Source: Mastigamoeba balamuthi (Eukaryota > Evosea > Mastigamoebida > Mastigamoebidae). From it: a stretch of 64,000 nucleotides of DNA. The DNA lies in NCBI GenBank assembly GCA_902651635.1, contig CACRSC010000092.1, positions 1 to 64,000 of the forward strand, in the 5' to 3' direction. This document shows, piece by piece, positions 1 through 10,781 of the stretch. The notes beneath the pieces were generated by a model. It made no database searches. It worked only from the letters and a program-made list of their open reading frames with translations, and was not told where the DNA came from. The translations under genes were made by a program, and so were the position numbers. Position 1 is the stretch's first letter. The number at the start of each line of letters is the position of its first letter.

Positions 1-1401
1 CAGCGCCCCTGGTTCTCGTCGCCCGCTGCCAGCGCTGACACTGCGTCCGCCCTGTGCACACTCCTCCAGTGCCTTGTCTACCCACCGCAGAGGCCCCGCC
101 TGGACAAGGAGCGCCTGTGGCTGTGCATCTGGGAGTACAGGAGATCGTGGCGCTTTCTGCTGCCCTCTCCACTCGGCCCTGAGCAGCAGCGCCCCACGTG
201 GCTGCAGGAGGCGTCGCTGTGCCTGGCGCTGGGCATGCACCCGCGGGTGGGAGTTGCTAGCCCTGTGCAGCTGCTGAGCCCTCTCTTTGCCCGCGAGTTT
301 GTGTGCTCGTTCCTTGCGCCCCCCGCTGCCTTCGTCGCCCTCTTCTGTGCTGCCCCTCTGCAGCCGGAGGCGCACTGCTTCACGCTCAGGGCCATGCTGG
401 AGAGGCCGGGAGCCGGCGTGATGGAGCTCCAGGCACAGCCCGCCGCAATCGTGCCCTCGTTGGCGTCGGGGATCGCAGTGTCCCTCGCAGCGCACACGAG
501 CAGCACTGTGGTGCTCGCCACGTCAATCATACACCACATAGTGCCAGTCTTCCTGGGCAGAAAGAGTGTTGCTTCCACGTCGCTCTACCTCTACGATGTG
601 CACACGGGCGAGCTGTTCAACTCGCTGTCGTTCAGGGGATGCATGCCGTCGCTGAACTGCTGCTACCACGAGGCCTCCCAGTGTCTGGCAATTGCCATCA
701 ACCTCCCGACTGAACAGCTGCTCCTACGGAGTGGTCTGGCTGTCATCGGCATTGGGAGGATCGCGAGTTTGTCTGTCCTAATCCACGTACTTCCGGAGGT
801 CGCTGAAGAAATCCTGAGGATGCAGTGGTCGCACTCTGGCAGCAGCGTCTTTCTCTGGTGTGGCCACCGCAAGAGGGTTTCGCTGGTGCGGGCCGACATC
901 GCCACGGGGGCGGTGGAGCAGACTGTGGTGCGGACAGGGAAGGCGAACTTGAGACTCATTGAACTGCTACTCGAGGCAGCACAGGCCTGTGGTGTGGTCA
1001 TCTCGGACAACCTGGGCGAGGTCGCAGATCTATGCAGAATTCTCATTATAAGAGGGCGGATGCTGCACGCCGCTTGGGATACGTGGAGGGAACAGCAGTT
1101 CGTAGTGGACCCACTCACGTGGGAGGTCTCATTGCAGCCCCAGGCCGCCGTTCGCGACGTGGTGGCTGAACTCCAGACGGAGCTGTTCTGCAGTGCTGAT
1201 AGCTGCTCATTCACGCTGGAGCAGTGCGAGGATTGGTGTCTATGGCTCGTGTGCCACGACATGAGATCTGGCAACGTGGTGCACAGGTGGAGGCTCTGCG
1301 AGGACAGGAGCACATCCCAGGGCCAGGGCATTGTCTCGGTCAAGTGGTGCAAACCGAGCTCGACAAGGCTCAGCATTCCAGGGATGTGGCAAATACTCTA
1401 G
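1..1401 (+). CDS. Lineage-specific beta-propeller-like family, copy 1 (5' end outside window)
   Basis: The frame is open from base 1 to a stop at 1401, so the N-terminus lies upstream. It aligns along its length with the copies at 1831-3294 and 3737-5224 and with the divergent copy at 49630-51075. Shared landmarks are an N-terminal block with ALGMHPRVG and SPVQLLSPLFAREFVCS, then repeated strand-like units (SLYLYDVHTGELF; MQWSHSGSSVFLWCG) that look like WD40 or quinoprotein-type blades. The C-terminal block has the WLVCHDM and VVHRWRLCEDRST motifs. I recognise no named family. The propeller fold is inference from the Y-D-x-x-T/S-G pattern, and the molecular role is unknown. The head-to-tail arrangement shows recent tandem duplication. 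No intron is needed within the visible part. Confidence 0.7.
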   Translation, partial: QRPWFSSPAASADTASALCTLLQCLVYPPQRPRLDKERLWLCIWEYRRSWRFLLPSPLGPEQQRPTWLQEASLCLALGMHPRVGVASPVQLLSPLFAREFVCSFLAPPAAFVALFCAAPLQPEAHCFTLRAMLERPGAGVMELQAQPAAIVPSLASGIAVSLAAHTSSTVVLATSIIHHIVPVFLGRKSVASTSLYLYDVHTGELFNSLSFRGCMPSLNCCYHEASQCLAIAINLPTEQLLLRSGLAVIGIGRIASLSVLIHVLPEVAEEILRMQWSHSGSSVFLWCGHRKRVSLVRADIATGAVEQTVVRTGKANLRLIELLLEAAQACGVVISDNLGEVADLCRILIIRGRMLHAAWDTWREQQFVVDPLTWEVSLQPQAAVRDVVAELQTELFCSADSCSFTLEQCEDWCLWLVCHDMRSGNVVHRWRLCEDRSTSQGQGIVSVKWCKPSSTRLSIPGMWQIL

Positions 1402-1830
1402 ATAGCTCCCGAACAGAGGACACAATCGCGATGGTAGTTTATCTGGGTTGGTTGTGAACAGAATGGGAACTGGGAAGAAGAGGCATTTTTGCCTCCCAGT
1501 TGTCTGCACCCTTCGCGTGCAGCACCCCCCGAAGAGGCCAGATCTGGCCCACCACCTCGAGCGGGAGGAGATGAGATCCCACCCACACTCTGCGTCAGCT
1601 CCGCCCAGAAAGCAATTGTGTTTGGGCTAGGGAGTGAGGGGTTGTGCGGGTGAGGGGACGTCTCTCAAACACGCCACATACTGACCTCAACCTGAAATCT
1701 CGCCGGATTTCAGGCACCCCAGATACTGGATTTTTTCCGGATCTCCGGTTTCGTAAACGAAATTCAGTTAGCCCACAGTAAAGATATTCGATTCGAGTCA
1801 CAAAAACTGTGTTGTTTGTTTGCGCCGTAC
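1402..1830. other. Spacer between family copies 1 and 2
   Basis: No credible gene. The distal part is AT-richer than the genes and includes a GATATTCGATTC stretch near 1785, one of the recurrent GATATTC/GAATC-type spacer motifs of this window. The last bases before the next ATG (GCCGTAC) recur before the ATG of copy 3, which helps place both starts. Confidence 0.5.
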
Positions 1831-3294
1831 ATGGCAGCGGTGCGGCCCATGGCGTCGCTCCCTGGGGCGCTGCCTCCGGGGACTGACGTGCCCAGCGTCC
1901 TGGGGATCCTGCGAGAGCTCGCGAGCGAGCAGTCGACGGAGCCGTCGCCCCCACTGTCGCAGCGACCCTGGTTCTCCACACCCGCAGGCAGTGCTGACAC
2001 TGCGTCCGCCCTGTGCACACTCCTCCAGCTCCACGCACCTCTGCAGAGGCCCAGCCCGGACAAGGGGAGTCTCTGGCAGCGCATCTGGGAGCTCAGGGGC
2101 CTGTGGCGCCCTCTGCTGCCCTCTGCGCCCGGTGCTGAGCTCAGAGCGACGTGGCTGCAGGAGGTGTCGCTGTGCCTGGCGCTGGGCATGCACTCGCGCG
2201 TTGGGGATGCGAGCCCTCTGCAGCTGCTGAGCCCCATCCTTGCCCGCGAGATTGTGTGCTCGTACCTCACGCCCCCCGCTGCCTTTGTCGCCCTCTACTG
2301 CTCTGCGCCGACGGCGTGGAACCCCTACAATGCCACGCTCAAGGTCATGCTGCAGAGGCCCAATCTCGGTGTTACGGAGCTGCCCGCGTGCCAATCAGGA
2401 CATGTCGAAGTCGCAGTCGCAGCGCACACAGACGACGTGGTGCTGCTCGCTGTGTCCACCGATCGTTCCACGTCGCTGTACCTCTACGACGCGCACTCTG
2501 GCAAGCGGCTCAACACACTGTCGTTCGCGGGCTTCAAGACGGCGCTCAACTGCTGCTACCACGAGGCCTCCCAGCGTCTCGCAGTCGCGATCAGCCTCTG
2601 CGATGATGACGAGCCCAGGCGGAGATGTGTGGCTTTCGCCTGCTTTGGGAGATCCGTTTGTGGGCCTTTCATCATTAAGGCAATGCCGGCGGCCCTCATC
2701 TGGAGGATGCAGTGGTCGAAGTCAGGCAGCAGCGTCTTTCTGTGGAGTGGTCTCGTCAATCTGATGCAAATCGACGCCGCCACTGGAGCGATGGTGAGGT
2801 TGTCTATGCAGGAAATTTCCCTGGATCCGAAACTCGTCGCACCGATTCTCGAGGCAGCGGAGGCCTCTGGGGTGTCCCTCACGGACAGCATGAGCGAGGC
2901 CGTGGGGCTGTGCAGGAAACTGTTCGCGAGTGGGAGGAGGGCGTGTCGTACTCTGGGCACCTCGGAGAGGCAGAGGCTGCAGTTGGCAGTGGACCCGCTC
3001 ACGTTGGAGGTCTCTTTGCAGCCCCGTGGCATCGCGCACGACACGGTGGATGCCACCCAGTTGGAGCTGTTCCGCAGGTGCAGTGCTGACGGCAGCAGCA
3101 CGTTCACGCTGCAGCAGAGCGAGGACGGGCACGTGTGGCTCACGTGCTACGATGTGATTGCTGGCAACGTGGTGCACAGGTGGAGGCTCTGCGAGGACAG
3201 GAGCACAGCTGCAGGCCAGGGCGTCGTCTCGGTCCATGGGACCCCTCAGATTTCCTGCAGGCGCAGCACTGCCTTTGCCTCGTTCAGACCCTAG
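1831..3294 (+). CDS. Lineage-specific beta-propeller-like family, copy 2
   Basis: Single-exon gene of 487 residues. I chose the ATG at 1831 because it opens with MAAVRPMAS, matching MAAVQPTAA of copy 3 in an equivalent context; the frame is open slightly further upstream. After a block containing VPSVLGILRELASEQS come the conserved ALGMHSRVG and LLSPILAREIVCSY segments. These have a faint F-box-like hydrophobic pattern, too weak to assign. Strand-rich repeats follow (SLYLYDAHSGKRL, MQWSKSGSSVFLWSG). It is close in sequence to copy 3, with long identical stretches, so the duplication is recent or gene conversion is active. Function unknown. Confidence 0.8.
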   Translation: MAAVRPMASLPGALPPGTDVPSVLGILRELASEQSTEPSPPLSQRPWFSTPAGSADTASALCTLLQLHAPLQRPSPDKGSLWQRIWELRGLWRPLLPSAPGAELRATWLQEVSLCLALGMHSRVGDASPLQLLSPILAREIVCSYLTPPAAFVALYCSAPTAWNPYNATLKVMLQRPNLGVTELPACQSGHVEVAVAAHTDDVVLLAVSTDRSTSLYLYDAHSGKRLNTLSFAGFKTALNCCYHEASQRLAVAISLCDDDEPRRRCVAFACFGRSVCGPFIIKAMPAALIWRMQWSKSGSSVFLWSGLVNLMQIDAATGAMVRLSMQEISLDPKLVAPILEAAEASGVSLTDSMSEAVGLCRKLFASGRRACRTLGTSERQRLQLAVDPLTLEVSLQPRGIAHDTVDATQLELFRRCSADGSSTFTLQQSEDGHVWLTCYDVIAGNVVHRWRLCEDRSTAAGQGVVSVHGTPQISCRRSTAFASFRP

Positions 3295-3736
3295 ACCGCA
3301 CTGCAACGCCGCAAGACGGGATAACGTAGCCCAATACAGGCTACCCACTCGGTTCGATACCATTTGAATTCAAATGTGTGATTTGTCCCTTGAAATCAAC
3401 GCAATTCTGGAGTGGTGCGGATTCCGTGATGTGGATATCAGAGCGACGACGCTGCGGGAATCGTCGCTGTGCGTCACTCGGGGCATGCACCAGTGGGGGG
3501 GGAGTAACATCCCTTGCAGCATTCCGTTCGCATCGGTCAGAAGCTGGAGGCACTCGGGGAGTTCGTGTCAGACCTGCTCTCCTCATGCTGCGGTGTTAGT
3601 TTCGTGTATGTGCATGCCAGTCAGCCGCACCCAGAACTTCATGTAATTGTTATTCCCCGAGGAATATCCCGGTTCGAAATTGAGAACGAATCTCGAGAAC
3701 CGTAATCAACCGACCGGTTGGTGCCGTGCACCGTAC
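3295..3736. other. Spacer between copies 2 and 3 with a possible relic
   Basis: No intact gene. Within about 3436-3520 one frame reads RATTLRESSLCVTRGMHQWGG, which resembles the RATWLQEVSLCLALGMHPRVG block of the neighbouring genes, so a decayed fragment of a further family copy may lie here. The rest shows nothing recognisable. Confidence 0.35.
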
Positions 3737-5224
3737 ATGGCAGCGGTGCAGCCCACGGCGGCGTTCCTCAGGTGGCTGCCTCAGGGGACTGACGTGCCCA
3801 GCGTCCTGGGGATCCTGCGGGAGCTCGCGAGCGAGCAGTCGACGCAGCCGTGGCCCCCGTTGTATCAGCGACCCTGGTTCTCCACACCCGCAGGCAGTGC
3901 TGACACTGCGTCCGCTCTCTGCAGCGCCCTCGGCCTGTTTGCACCTCTGCAGAGGCATCGCCTGGACAAGTACAACCTCTGGCAGCGCATCTGGGAGTTC
4001 AGGGGCCTGTGGCGCCCTCTGCTGCCCTCTGCGCCCGGTGCTGAGCTCAGAGCGACGTGGCCTCAGGAGGTGTCGCTATGCCTGGCGCTGGGCATGCACC
4101 CGCGCGTTGGGGTTGCGAGTCCTCTGCAGCTGCTGAGCCCCTTCTTTGTCCGCGAGTTTGTGTGCTCGTACCTCACGCCCCCCGCTGCCTTTGTCGCCCT
4201 CTTCTGCTCCACGCCGACGGCGTGGAACCCCGACAAAGTCACGCTCAAGGTCATGCTGGAGAGGCCTGGTCTCGGTGTTACGGAGCTGCCCGCGTGCCAA
4301 TCAGGACATGTCAAAGTCGCAGTCGCAGCGCACACAGACGACGTGGTGCTGCTCGCTGTGTCCACCGATCGTTCCACGTCGCTGTACCTCTACGACGCGC
4401 ACTCTGGCATGCTGATCAACTCAGTGTCGTTCGCGGGCTACAAGGTAGCGCTGAAATGCTGCTACCACGAGGCCTCCCAGCGTCTCGCAGTCGCGGTGAG
4501 CATGCTTGGTGATCAGTCGCAGAAGGTTGTGGGGTTCGCCTGCTTTGGGAGAAATGTGTGTGGGCCTGTCATCACATATGCACTGCCCGCGATCATTCTC
4601 TGGAGGATGCAGTGGTCGCTGTCTGGCAAAAGCGTCTTCCTCTGGTGTGGCTTCAACTACAGGATCTATCTGATGCGGATCGACACCGCCACGGGTGCTA
4701 TGGAGCAGAGGTTGTTGCAGGCAGTACATCAGGACCCGGATCTCGTTACTCTCATTCTCGAGGTAGCGGAGGCCTCTGGGGTGTACATCACGGACAGTCT
4801 GAGCGAGGTCGTGGGGTTGTGCAGGAAACTGTTCGCGAGTGGGCGGAGGACGTGCGCTGCCCAATCAATCTTGGAAAGGAAGAGGTTGCAGTTGGCAGTG
4901 GACCCGCTCACGTTGGAGGTCTCTTTGCAGCCCCGTGGCATCGCGCACGACGTGGTGGATGTCACCCAGTTGGAGCTGTTCCGCAGGTGCAGCGCTGACG
5001 GCAGCAGCATGTTCACGCTGCAGCAGAGCGAGGACGGGTTCGTGTGGCTCACGTGCTACGATGTGATGACTGGCTACGTGGTGCACAGGTGGAGGCTCTG
5101 CGAGGACAGGAGCACAACTGCAGGCCAGGGCGTCATCTCCGTCCACGGGACCCCCCATATTTCCTCCAGGCGCAGCACTGTTTCTACATTGTTCAGATCC
5201 GGACCTTACTGCAACGCCACATGA
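3737..5224 (+). CDS. Lineage-specific beta-propeller-like family, copy 3
   Basis: Single-exon gene of 495 residues in tandem with copy 2. The start at 3737 follows the shared CCGTACATGGCAGCGG context; the reading frame extends to 3647, but that extension is absent from copy 2. It carries the same sequence blocks: VPSVLGILRELASEQS, ALGMHPRVG, LLSPFFVREFVCSYL, SLYLYDAHSGMLI, MQWSLSGKSVFLWCG and VVHRWRLCEDRST. Differences from copy 2 are mostly substitutions, with short indels in the loop after SQRLAVA. No signal peptide or membrane segment is evident, so a cytoplasmic or nuclear protein is likely. Function unknown. Confidence 0.8.
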   Translation: MAAVQPTAAFLRWLPQGTDVPSVLGILRELASEQSTQPWPPLYQRPWFSTPAGSADTASALCSALGLFAPLQRHRLDKYNLWQRIWEFRGLWRPLLPSAPGAELRATWPQEVSLCLALGMHPRVGVASPLQLLSPFFVREFVCSYLTPPAAFVALFCSTPTAWNPDKVTLKVMLERPGLGVTELPACQSGHVKVAVAAHTDDVVLLAVSTDRSTSLYLYDAHSGMLINSVSFAGYKVALKCCYHEASQRLAVAVSMLGDQSQKVVGFACFGRNVCGPVITYALPAIILWRMQWSLSGKSVFLWCGFNYRIYLMRIDTATGAMEQRLLQAVHQDPDLVTLILEVAEASGVYITDSLSEVVGLCRKLFASGRRTCAAQSILERKRLQLAVDPLTLEVSLQPRGIAHDVVDVTQLELFRRCSADGSSMFTLQQSEDGFVWLTCYDVMTGYVVHRWRLCEDRSTTAGQGVISVHGTPHISSRRSTVSTLFRSGPYCNAT

Positions 5225-5355
5225 CGGGAAATAGATATCCAACACAGGTCGCCAACAACATTGCGACCCTCAATTTGTGACAATTAGAAATCAGCGGCGT
5301 GATTTGTACCAGTGGAGAAATGAGACCCGTGACTGTGGGAGTGGGCCTCACTCAG

Positions 5356-5700
5356 CGCCTGGACAAGGAGGGCCTGCGGCCACGCCTATGGCAGCACAGG
5401 GGCCTTATCGGCTGCCCTCTGCCCTCGGCCCTTAGCACCGCCCCACGTAGTTGCGGAAGGCGTTGCTGAGCTTCGCACTGGGCAGTTACCCAGGGGTAGG
5501 GAGTGCGAACCCTGTGCAGCTGCTGGGCCCTCTCTTTGCCCGCGAGTATGTGCTCGTACGTCGTGCCCCCCACAGTGCCTATCGCCCTTGTGTTATCACC
5601 TCTGAGCAGCGAGGCACGCCGAACGCCACGTTGAACATCACTCTGGAGGAGCCAGGCCGGAACTCCAGGCTACTTACCATGCCAGCTCTGGCAGTGGGGA
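5356..5700 (+). pseudogene. Degenerate fourth tandem copy of the propeller-like family
   Basis: From about 5356 the plus strand carries recognisable pieces of the family: RLDKEGL, then SANPVQLLGPLFAREYVL, then a piece matching the short Pro-rich segment. They are spread over more than one frame, with in-frame stops and internal deletions relative to the intact copies. Nothing matching the C-terminal two thirds follows. It is a truncated relic at the end of the array. The longest open stretch (to 5777) begins mid-domain and is unlikely to be a gene. Confidence 0.65.
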
Positions 5701-6212
5701 CCTCTGTCGCTCCGGTGGCCTGGAAACTACCTCAATGCAGTATGCTCTTCAGGTGGCTGTCTGTTTCAGAAGCATGATGCAGCAGCAGGTGCTGCGGATA
5801 ACAGCAAGCACAGCAGGAGCAGGCGCACTCGTTGCTTGAGGCGCGACACTCCAGGTGCAGGAGAGAAGAGTTCCAAGTAGCATTATTGGTGTGAACTTGG
5901 ACCACGAGCTGAGAGGGTTGTCGGGGTATGAGGATCCTCTGAGTGAACACACTTCAGTGCAGTGGCTGCTTTTATCAGATTCCTACTAGTGCCCGCCAGC
6001 CACTGAAAAACGGCTCTCTGCAATGCCACCACTGCATTTATCCATTTCAGGCAAAGTCCAATTCTACAACCGCTGTCTCGGCTCGCAATTAGCAGCTTAT
6101 GACGTAAATTTCCACGCTGGCTTTTGCACCCCATTCCTTATTGGCTCTTCTGCAATGCCAGGCCCCCAAAGATAGGATCAGACCCTTAACTTCAGCCAGA
6201 CAGCCAGACACG
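5701..6212. other. Intergenic spacer
   Basis: Between the relic and the first arrestin-like gene I see no gene. Short open frames on both strands have no family resemblance and no conserved splice context. Confidence 0.5.
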
Positions 6213-7593
6213 ATGGCGTCCATCAGCATCGAGCTCAGCGGCACACATGTGCATATTCGAACCCTAGAATCATCCAACCGTTTGAATGCACCTGCGCTGT
6301 ACCCCTTCCCTACAGGTTTTCATTGCGGGCGACGCGAGGACAGTCGCAGGCACAGTGCGCATCTCGCTCACGTCCCCGCTCAAGGCCAAGGCGGTCAAGA
6401 CGTCCTTGCTGGGCCTCATGGAGGGCAGGTGGCTGGTCAAGAACGACGACGGCCTGCCCGAGCCAGCCATCGTCAGCACCCGTATTCTCGACACCGAGAT
6501 GAAAACCGAGGTTGCCGACGGCAGTATCCCAGCTGGCGAGACTGTCATCCCGTTCGACCTGGGGACAATCCACGCGATGTTGCCTCCCTCTTACAAAGAG
6601 CACACGAGCCTCCTGCGCCCCTACGGCGGCTCGGTGCGCTACTGGGTCGAGGTTGTCATAGTCAAATCGTTCGGGAAGCTCAACGAGAGGCGCTACGCCC
6701 CCATCACGGTCGTGTCACTCAGGGCCCCAGCAGAGACCTTCAACTGGCAGAGGGTGCAGATGCACAGGGCTTTGGCCCTCAACGACCCCATGTACAGGCT
6801 TCCCGAGGGGATGTGGTCCCAAGAGGACTTCACCAAGCCTGTGACGGACAATGCAGAGAGGACGTTCCGGTTCCCGAGCTTCAACCACGGAGTGATCAGC
6901 GCGACGCTGCGTCTGCCGCGGACCACGTACGGCATCGGCGAGGTCATAGAGGCCACAATCCACGTGGAAAATAACAGCACCACGACAGTCAAGGACGTGG
7001 AGGTCAGGCTCTGCCAGCACACTCTCTGCCACCCGGGCACAACCAGCCAGATCAACCCCGACTCGTACGAATTCGACCCTGGCAGATGGTGCCTCGAGCT
7101 CGTCAAGGCCTCCACGGGGTGCACAGTGAAGCCGGGGCGCGTTGCAGAATTCCTGGTTCACGTGCGGGTGCCCCCGGTGGCCACGGGGTTCCTGTGGGAG
7201 CAGAACTTCTTCATGATGATGTTCCACACGTTCGAGGTGTCCGTGAGGTACAAGGGCTTTGGACGCCCTGTCTGGGCAAAGGTGGTGCTCGACCTCAACT
7301 GCGTTCCGAGAGGAACCGGCTCGGGAGAGTGGAGCCAGCAGAGGATCGTGGAGCTGATCAAGACGGTGAAGCCCTGCCTACCGTGGACTGTATACAGCGG
7401 ACGGTTCGCCCTGAAGGGTGGACACCATGTGCAGGCGCTCTGTGTTCCTGTTGACAGGGTCTATGCATCACAGAGAGCGGAAGACAGCCAGGTTCTTGTT
7501 CCTGTGGGACAGCCGCTGGTCCTGCAGCCCTCATTCGTTCCTATTTCCTCTCACTCGCGTTACTACAACCTGTTTACCATCAAGGGCTTTTGA
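6213..7593 (+). CDS. Arrestin-fold protein, copy 1
   Basis: Two exons, 6213-6248 and 6316-7593, joined at phase 0 across a 67-bp intron (donor GTGCAT, acceptor CTACAG), give 437 residues. Exon 1 encodes only 12 residues (MASISIELSGTH), the first strand of the arrestin N-domain. Exon 2 continues with VFIAGDARTVAGTVRISL, the V-x-x-G-x-x-V-x-G-x-V signature of alpha-arrestins. The C-domain has the typical YGIGEVIEATIHVENNS stretch and ends at KGF. Alpha-arrestins generally act as membrane-protein adaptors; the partner here is unknown, and I see no PPxY motif. The same exon layout recurs at 8357-9753 and 19851-21239. The 5' mini-exon would be missed by a single-ORF gene caller. Confidence 0.75.
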
Positions 7594-8356
7594 TTGTCAG
7601 CACATTCACATTGCATTGTAAATAGTGGCTCCGTATTTTTCAAGAGAAGATTTATGAGAGAGGGCATCCTCTCCCTGAGTACTTGCCCTCGCCCTGAGTA
7701 CTTTTTTGGCTCTACTCAAACAAAACGAAACACATCCTTCTCAAGGGATAACCACCTTCCATACTACTAACTGATGGTCCAGCAGCGCCCAGAAGAACTC
7801 ACCATGCGACGGCGGTAGCCCTCAGTCGAGCGAGCCCACGAACGAGAAGGCGATTTCTGCGCAGGGATCACTTAGTGGTCGCACACGGAGTGACTGCAAG
7901 TAAGGAACTGGGTCATTGCGAACTTGTTCTCGGGGGCCTTTTGCCTTCCGCCCTTCATGAAGCCCTCAGGAACACCTTGACCGCCCTTGCCTGAATGGGG
8001 AATGACAGCGTGGCGCGTACTGTGCCCGCAACAGGCCTCTTTCGTCCGCCACGACAACCTTCTCGATAACTCTTCAGTCACTCATTCCAGCGTGGCTTTG
8101 CACACACGTGAGGGCCGTTGAGCTCGACACTGATGTTCACTATCGGGCGTGCTGGCAGAATGCACTGGACACCACAGAGCACAGGAGCTATATTTGGAGG
8201 CAGGACAAAAGGCCAATTCCACACTCTGGCTCAGTTCTGCAGAAATCGCCCATGTGACGTCTCGCCCAACACGTGTTTTTCCGCCAGTTTCTACATTCTA
8301 GCCAGTCGCCAAGACAGACCCCCAAAGATAGACTGCATCAACCGCACAGCCACACG
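7594..8356. other. Intergenic spacer between the arrestin-like tandem pair
   Basis: No gene recognised. The last ~20 bp before the downstream ATG resemble the region before the upstream copy, consistent with tandem duplication including some 5' flank. Confidence 0.45.
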
Positions 8357-9753
8357 ATGGCGCCCATCAGCCTCGAGCTCAGCGGCTCACACGTGCGCGG
8401 GCCCAGCTCCACCCGTACCCACTCGAGCTCCGCCCTGATCGCACCGCTGCGTTTGCGCCTCCGGTGTGCGTGCAGGTGTTCATTGCGGGCGACGCGAGGA
8501 CAGTCGCAGGCACAGTGCGCATCTCGCTCACGGCCCCGCTCAAGGCCAAGGCGGTCAAGACGTCCCTGTTGGGCCTCATGGAGGGCAGGTGGCTGACCAA
8601 GAACGACGACGGCCTGCCCGAGCCAGCTATCGTCAGCACCGAGTTCGTCAAGCGCAAGATGAGGACTGAACTTCCGGACGGCATCATCCCAGCGGGCGAG
8701 ACTGTCATCCCGTTCGACCTGGGGGCCATCCACGCGATGCTGCCCCCCTCCTACGAGGAGGACACGAGCTTGCTGCGCCCCTACGGCGGCTCGGTGCGCT
8801 ACTGGGTTCAGGTGGTCATTGTCACGCCGTTCGGGAAGCTCAACGAGAGGCGCTACGCCCCCATCACGGTCGTGTCGCTCAGGACACCGATGGAGACCTG
8901 CGACGGGCAGAGGGTGGAGATGCACAGGGCTCTGGCCCTCAACGACCCCATGTACAGGATCCCCGAGGGGTTCTCGTCCCAAGAGGGCTTCGCAAAGCCT
9001 GTGACAGACCAGGCAGAGAGGACGTTCCGGTTTCCCAGCTTCAACCACGGAGTGATCAGCGCGACGCTGCGTCTGCCGCGGACCACGTACGGCATCGGCG
9101 AGGTCATCGAGGCCACAATCCACGTGACGAACAGCAGTACTACGACCGTCAAGGACGTGGAGGTCAGGCTCTGCCAGCACACGCTCTGCCATCCGGGCAC
9201 CACCAAGCAGATGGACCCAGACGCGTGCGACTTCGACCCTGGCAGATGGTGCCTCGAGCTCGTCAAGGCATCCACGGGGTGCACAGTGAAGCCGGGGTGC
9301 ATTGCAGAGTTCCTGGTGCACGTGCGGGTGCCCCCTGTAGCCGCGGGGTTCCTGTGGGAGCAGAACTTCTTCATGATGATGTTCCACACGTTCGAGGTGT
9401 CCGTGAGGTACAGGGGCTTTGGACACCCCGTCTGGGCAAAGGTCGTTCTCGACCTCACCTGCTTTCCGAGAGGAACCGGCTCGGGAGAGTGGAGCCAGCA
9501 GAGGATCGTGGAGCTCATCAGAACATCGAAGCCCTGCATTCCCTGGACTGTATACAACAGTCATTCTGCCCTGATGGGCGGACACCATGTGCAGGCGCTC
9601 TGCATGCCAGTTGACAAGGAGTTTGTGTCCCAGAGAGCAGAGGACAGTCAGGTTCTTGTTCCTGTGGGGCAGCCGCTGTGCCAGCAGCCCTGTTTTCTTC
9701 CTGTACCCTCTCACTCACGTTATTACAACCTGTATACCGTCGTGGGATTTTAG
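8357..9753 (+). CDS. Arrestin-fold protein, copy 2
   Basis: Exons 8357-8392 and 8476-9753 join at phase 0 across an 83-bp intron (GTGCGC...GTGCAG). The product is again 437 residues, with both exons exactly the length of copy 1. Exon 1 encodes MAPISLELSGSH; exon 2 opens VFIAGDARTVAGTVRISL. Most differences from copy 1 are conservative, concentrated around residues 90-105, 180-205 and the C-terminal 50. Long identical DNA stretches show a recent tandem duplication. The arrestin N- and C-domains look complete. The large open frame on the opposite strand is an antisense shadow. Client protein unknown. Confidence 0.75.
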
Positions 9754-10781
9754 GTTAAACAAAAGTGACTGAATATTGTGTCCACAGGTGTACTTCACGC
9801 CTACACGGATCATAGAGAATGTGTTGGAAAACCTGCAATACATCATTGTAATAGCCTCACATTAATGCAACTGATCTTGTTTTGGAGTTGCGCTCACAAT
9901 TCGTGGAAAGTCAGCAGCAGCCTCTCTTTCGAAGGGCAGCCCCGTCTATACACAACGGCCCTCCTCCCTCTCCCCGTTCATCTTGTTGTTTTGTCGGTAC
10001 CTTTATTGTTCTGGCAGAACTTACGAGTGCCCCGGGGTCCACCAGTTTGGGACCATACATCACCTCAAAACAGATTGTAATTGTCACGAGATTTATTTGT
10101 TGGGGAGCCAAGGCAAATTCCCTGCACTGCTTGGAATCACACTGTGATCCTCAGGAGTAGAATGGCGCTGCTGCAGGTGGACCCTATGACTCTGATGGTC
10201 ATCACGTTTCCCAGGGCCCCCTTGTATGATAGGGAATAATCCGTGTTTATGGCCGACTGCAGCTACTTGTTTGTAGTGGATCTGGCCACCAATGGGTTCA
10301 TGTGGCATGTGTGCCGCTATGTGGTTGACGGCCAGTGTGTTAGTACAGGTGCACAATGCGGAGTCTCACAGCAGCCTTCTCCTCGAGATGCTGCAAAGCA
10401 GGTGCCATTGATCTTGGATAAAGAACCCAAACAAATGAGGTTATTGCGGATCACTATGTTCGATTGTGAGCAGTTGGGGAGAGAGGCATTGATCTGCCTG
10501 GGGAGTACATTTTCATAAGACACTCATGGCGAGTGTGGCCGGTAATAATGTGCTCATCAATTGATTTCTCGCTCAGCTCGCAGGTCTCGGCACATTCGCC
10601 CGCATCCATTAGCTGCGAGAACAACACAGGGAGAACCATTCCCTGAGGTCGGAGCCAGTGCTCGTGGCAAAAAAAAGAAGAAATAGAATCCCGGGGAAGA
10701 TATTCGCATCTTCGCGGGGGTAGATTCCCAAGTCACAATATTAGCAAAACGCGTTTGTAGAGCGGGCGCCGCGTCTCCCCG
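9754..10781. other. Intergenic spacer of about 1 kb
   Basis: I find no gene. The segment is AT-richer than the flanking coding DNA. The last 100 bp before the next ATG contain several GAATC/GATTC and GATATTC words, similar to spacers elsewhere in the window, and may be promoter DNA of the gene at 10782. Confidence 0.45.

Noticed and set aside
8338-9714. 458-codon open frame on the minus strand opposite arrestin copy 2
   Set aside because: It is the antisense shadow of a well-conserved plus-strand gene with matching paralogues; its translation is Arg/His/Leu-rich and has no family match.
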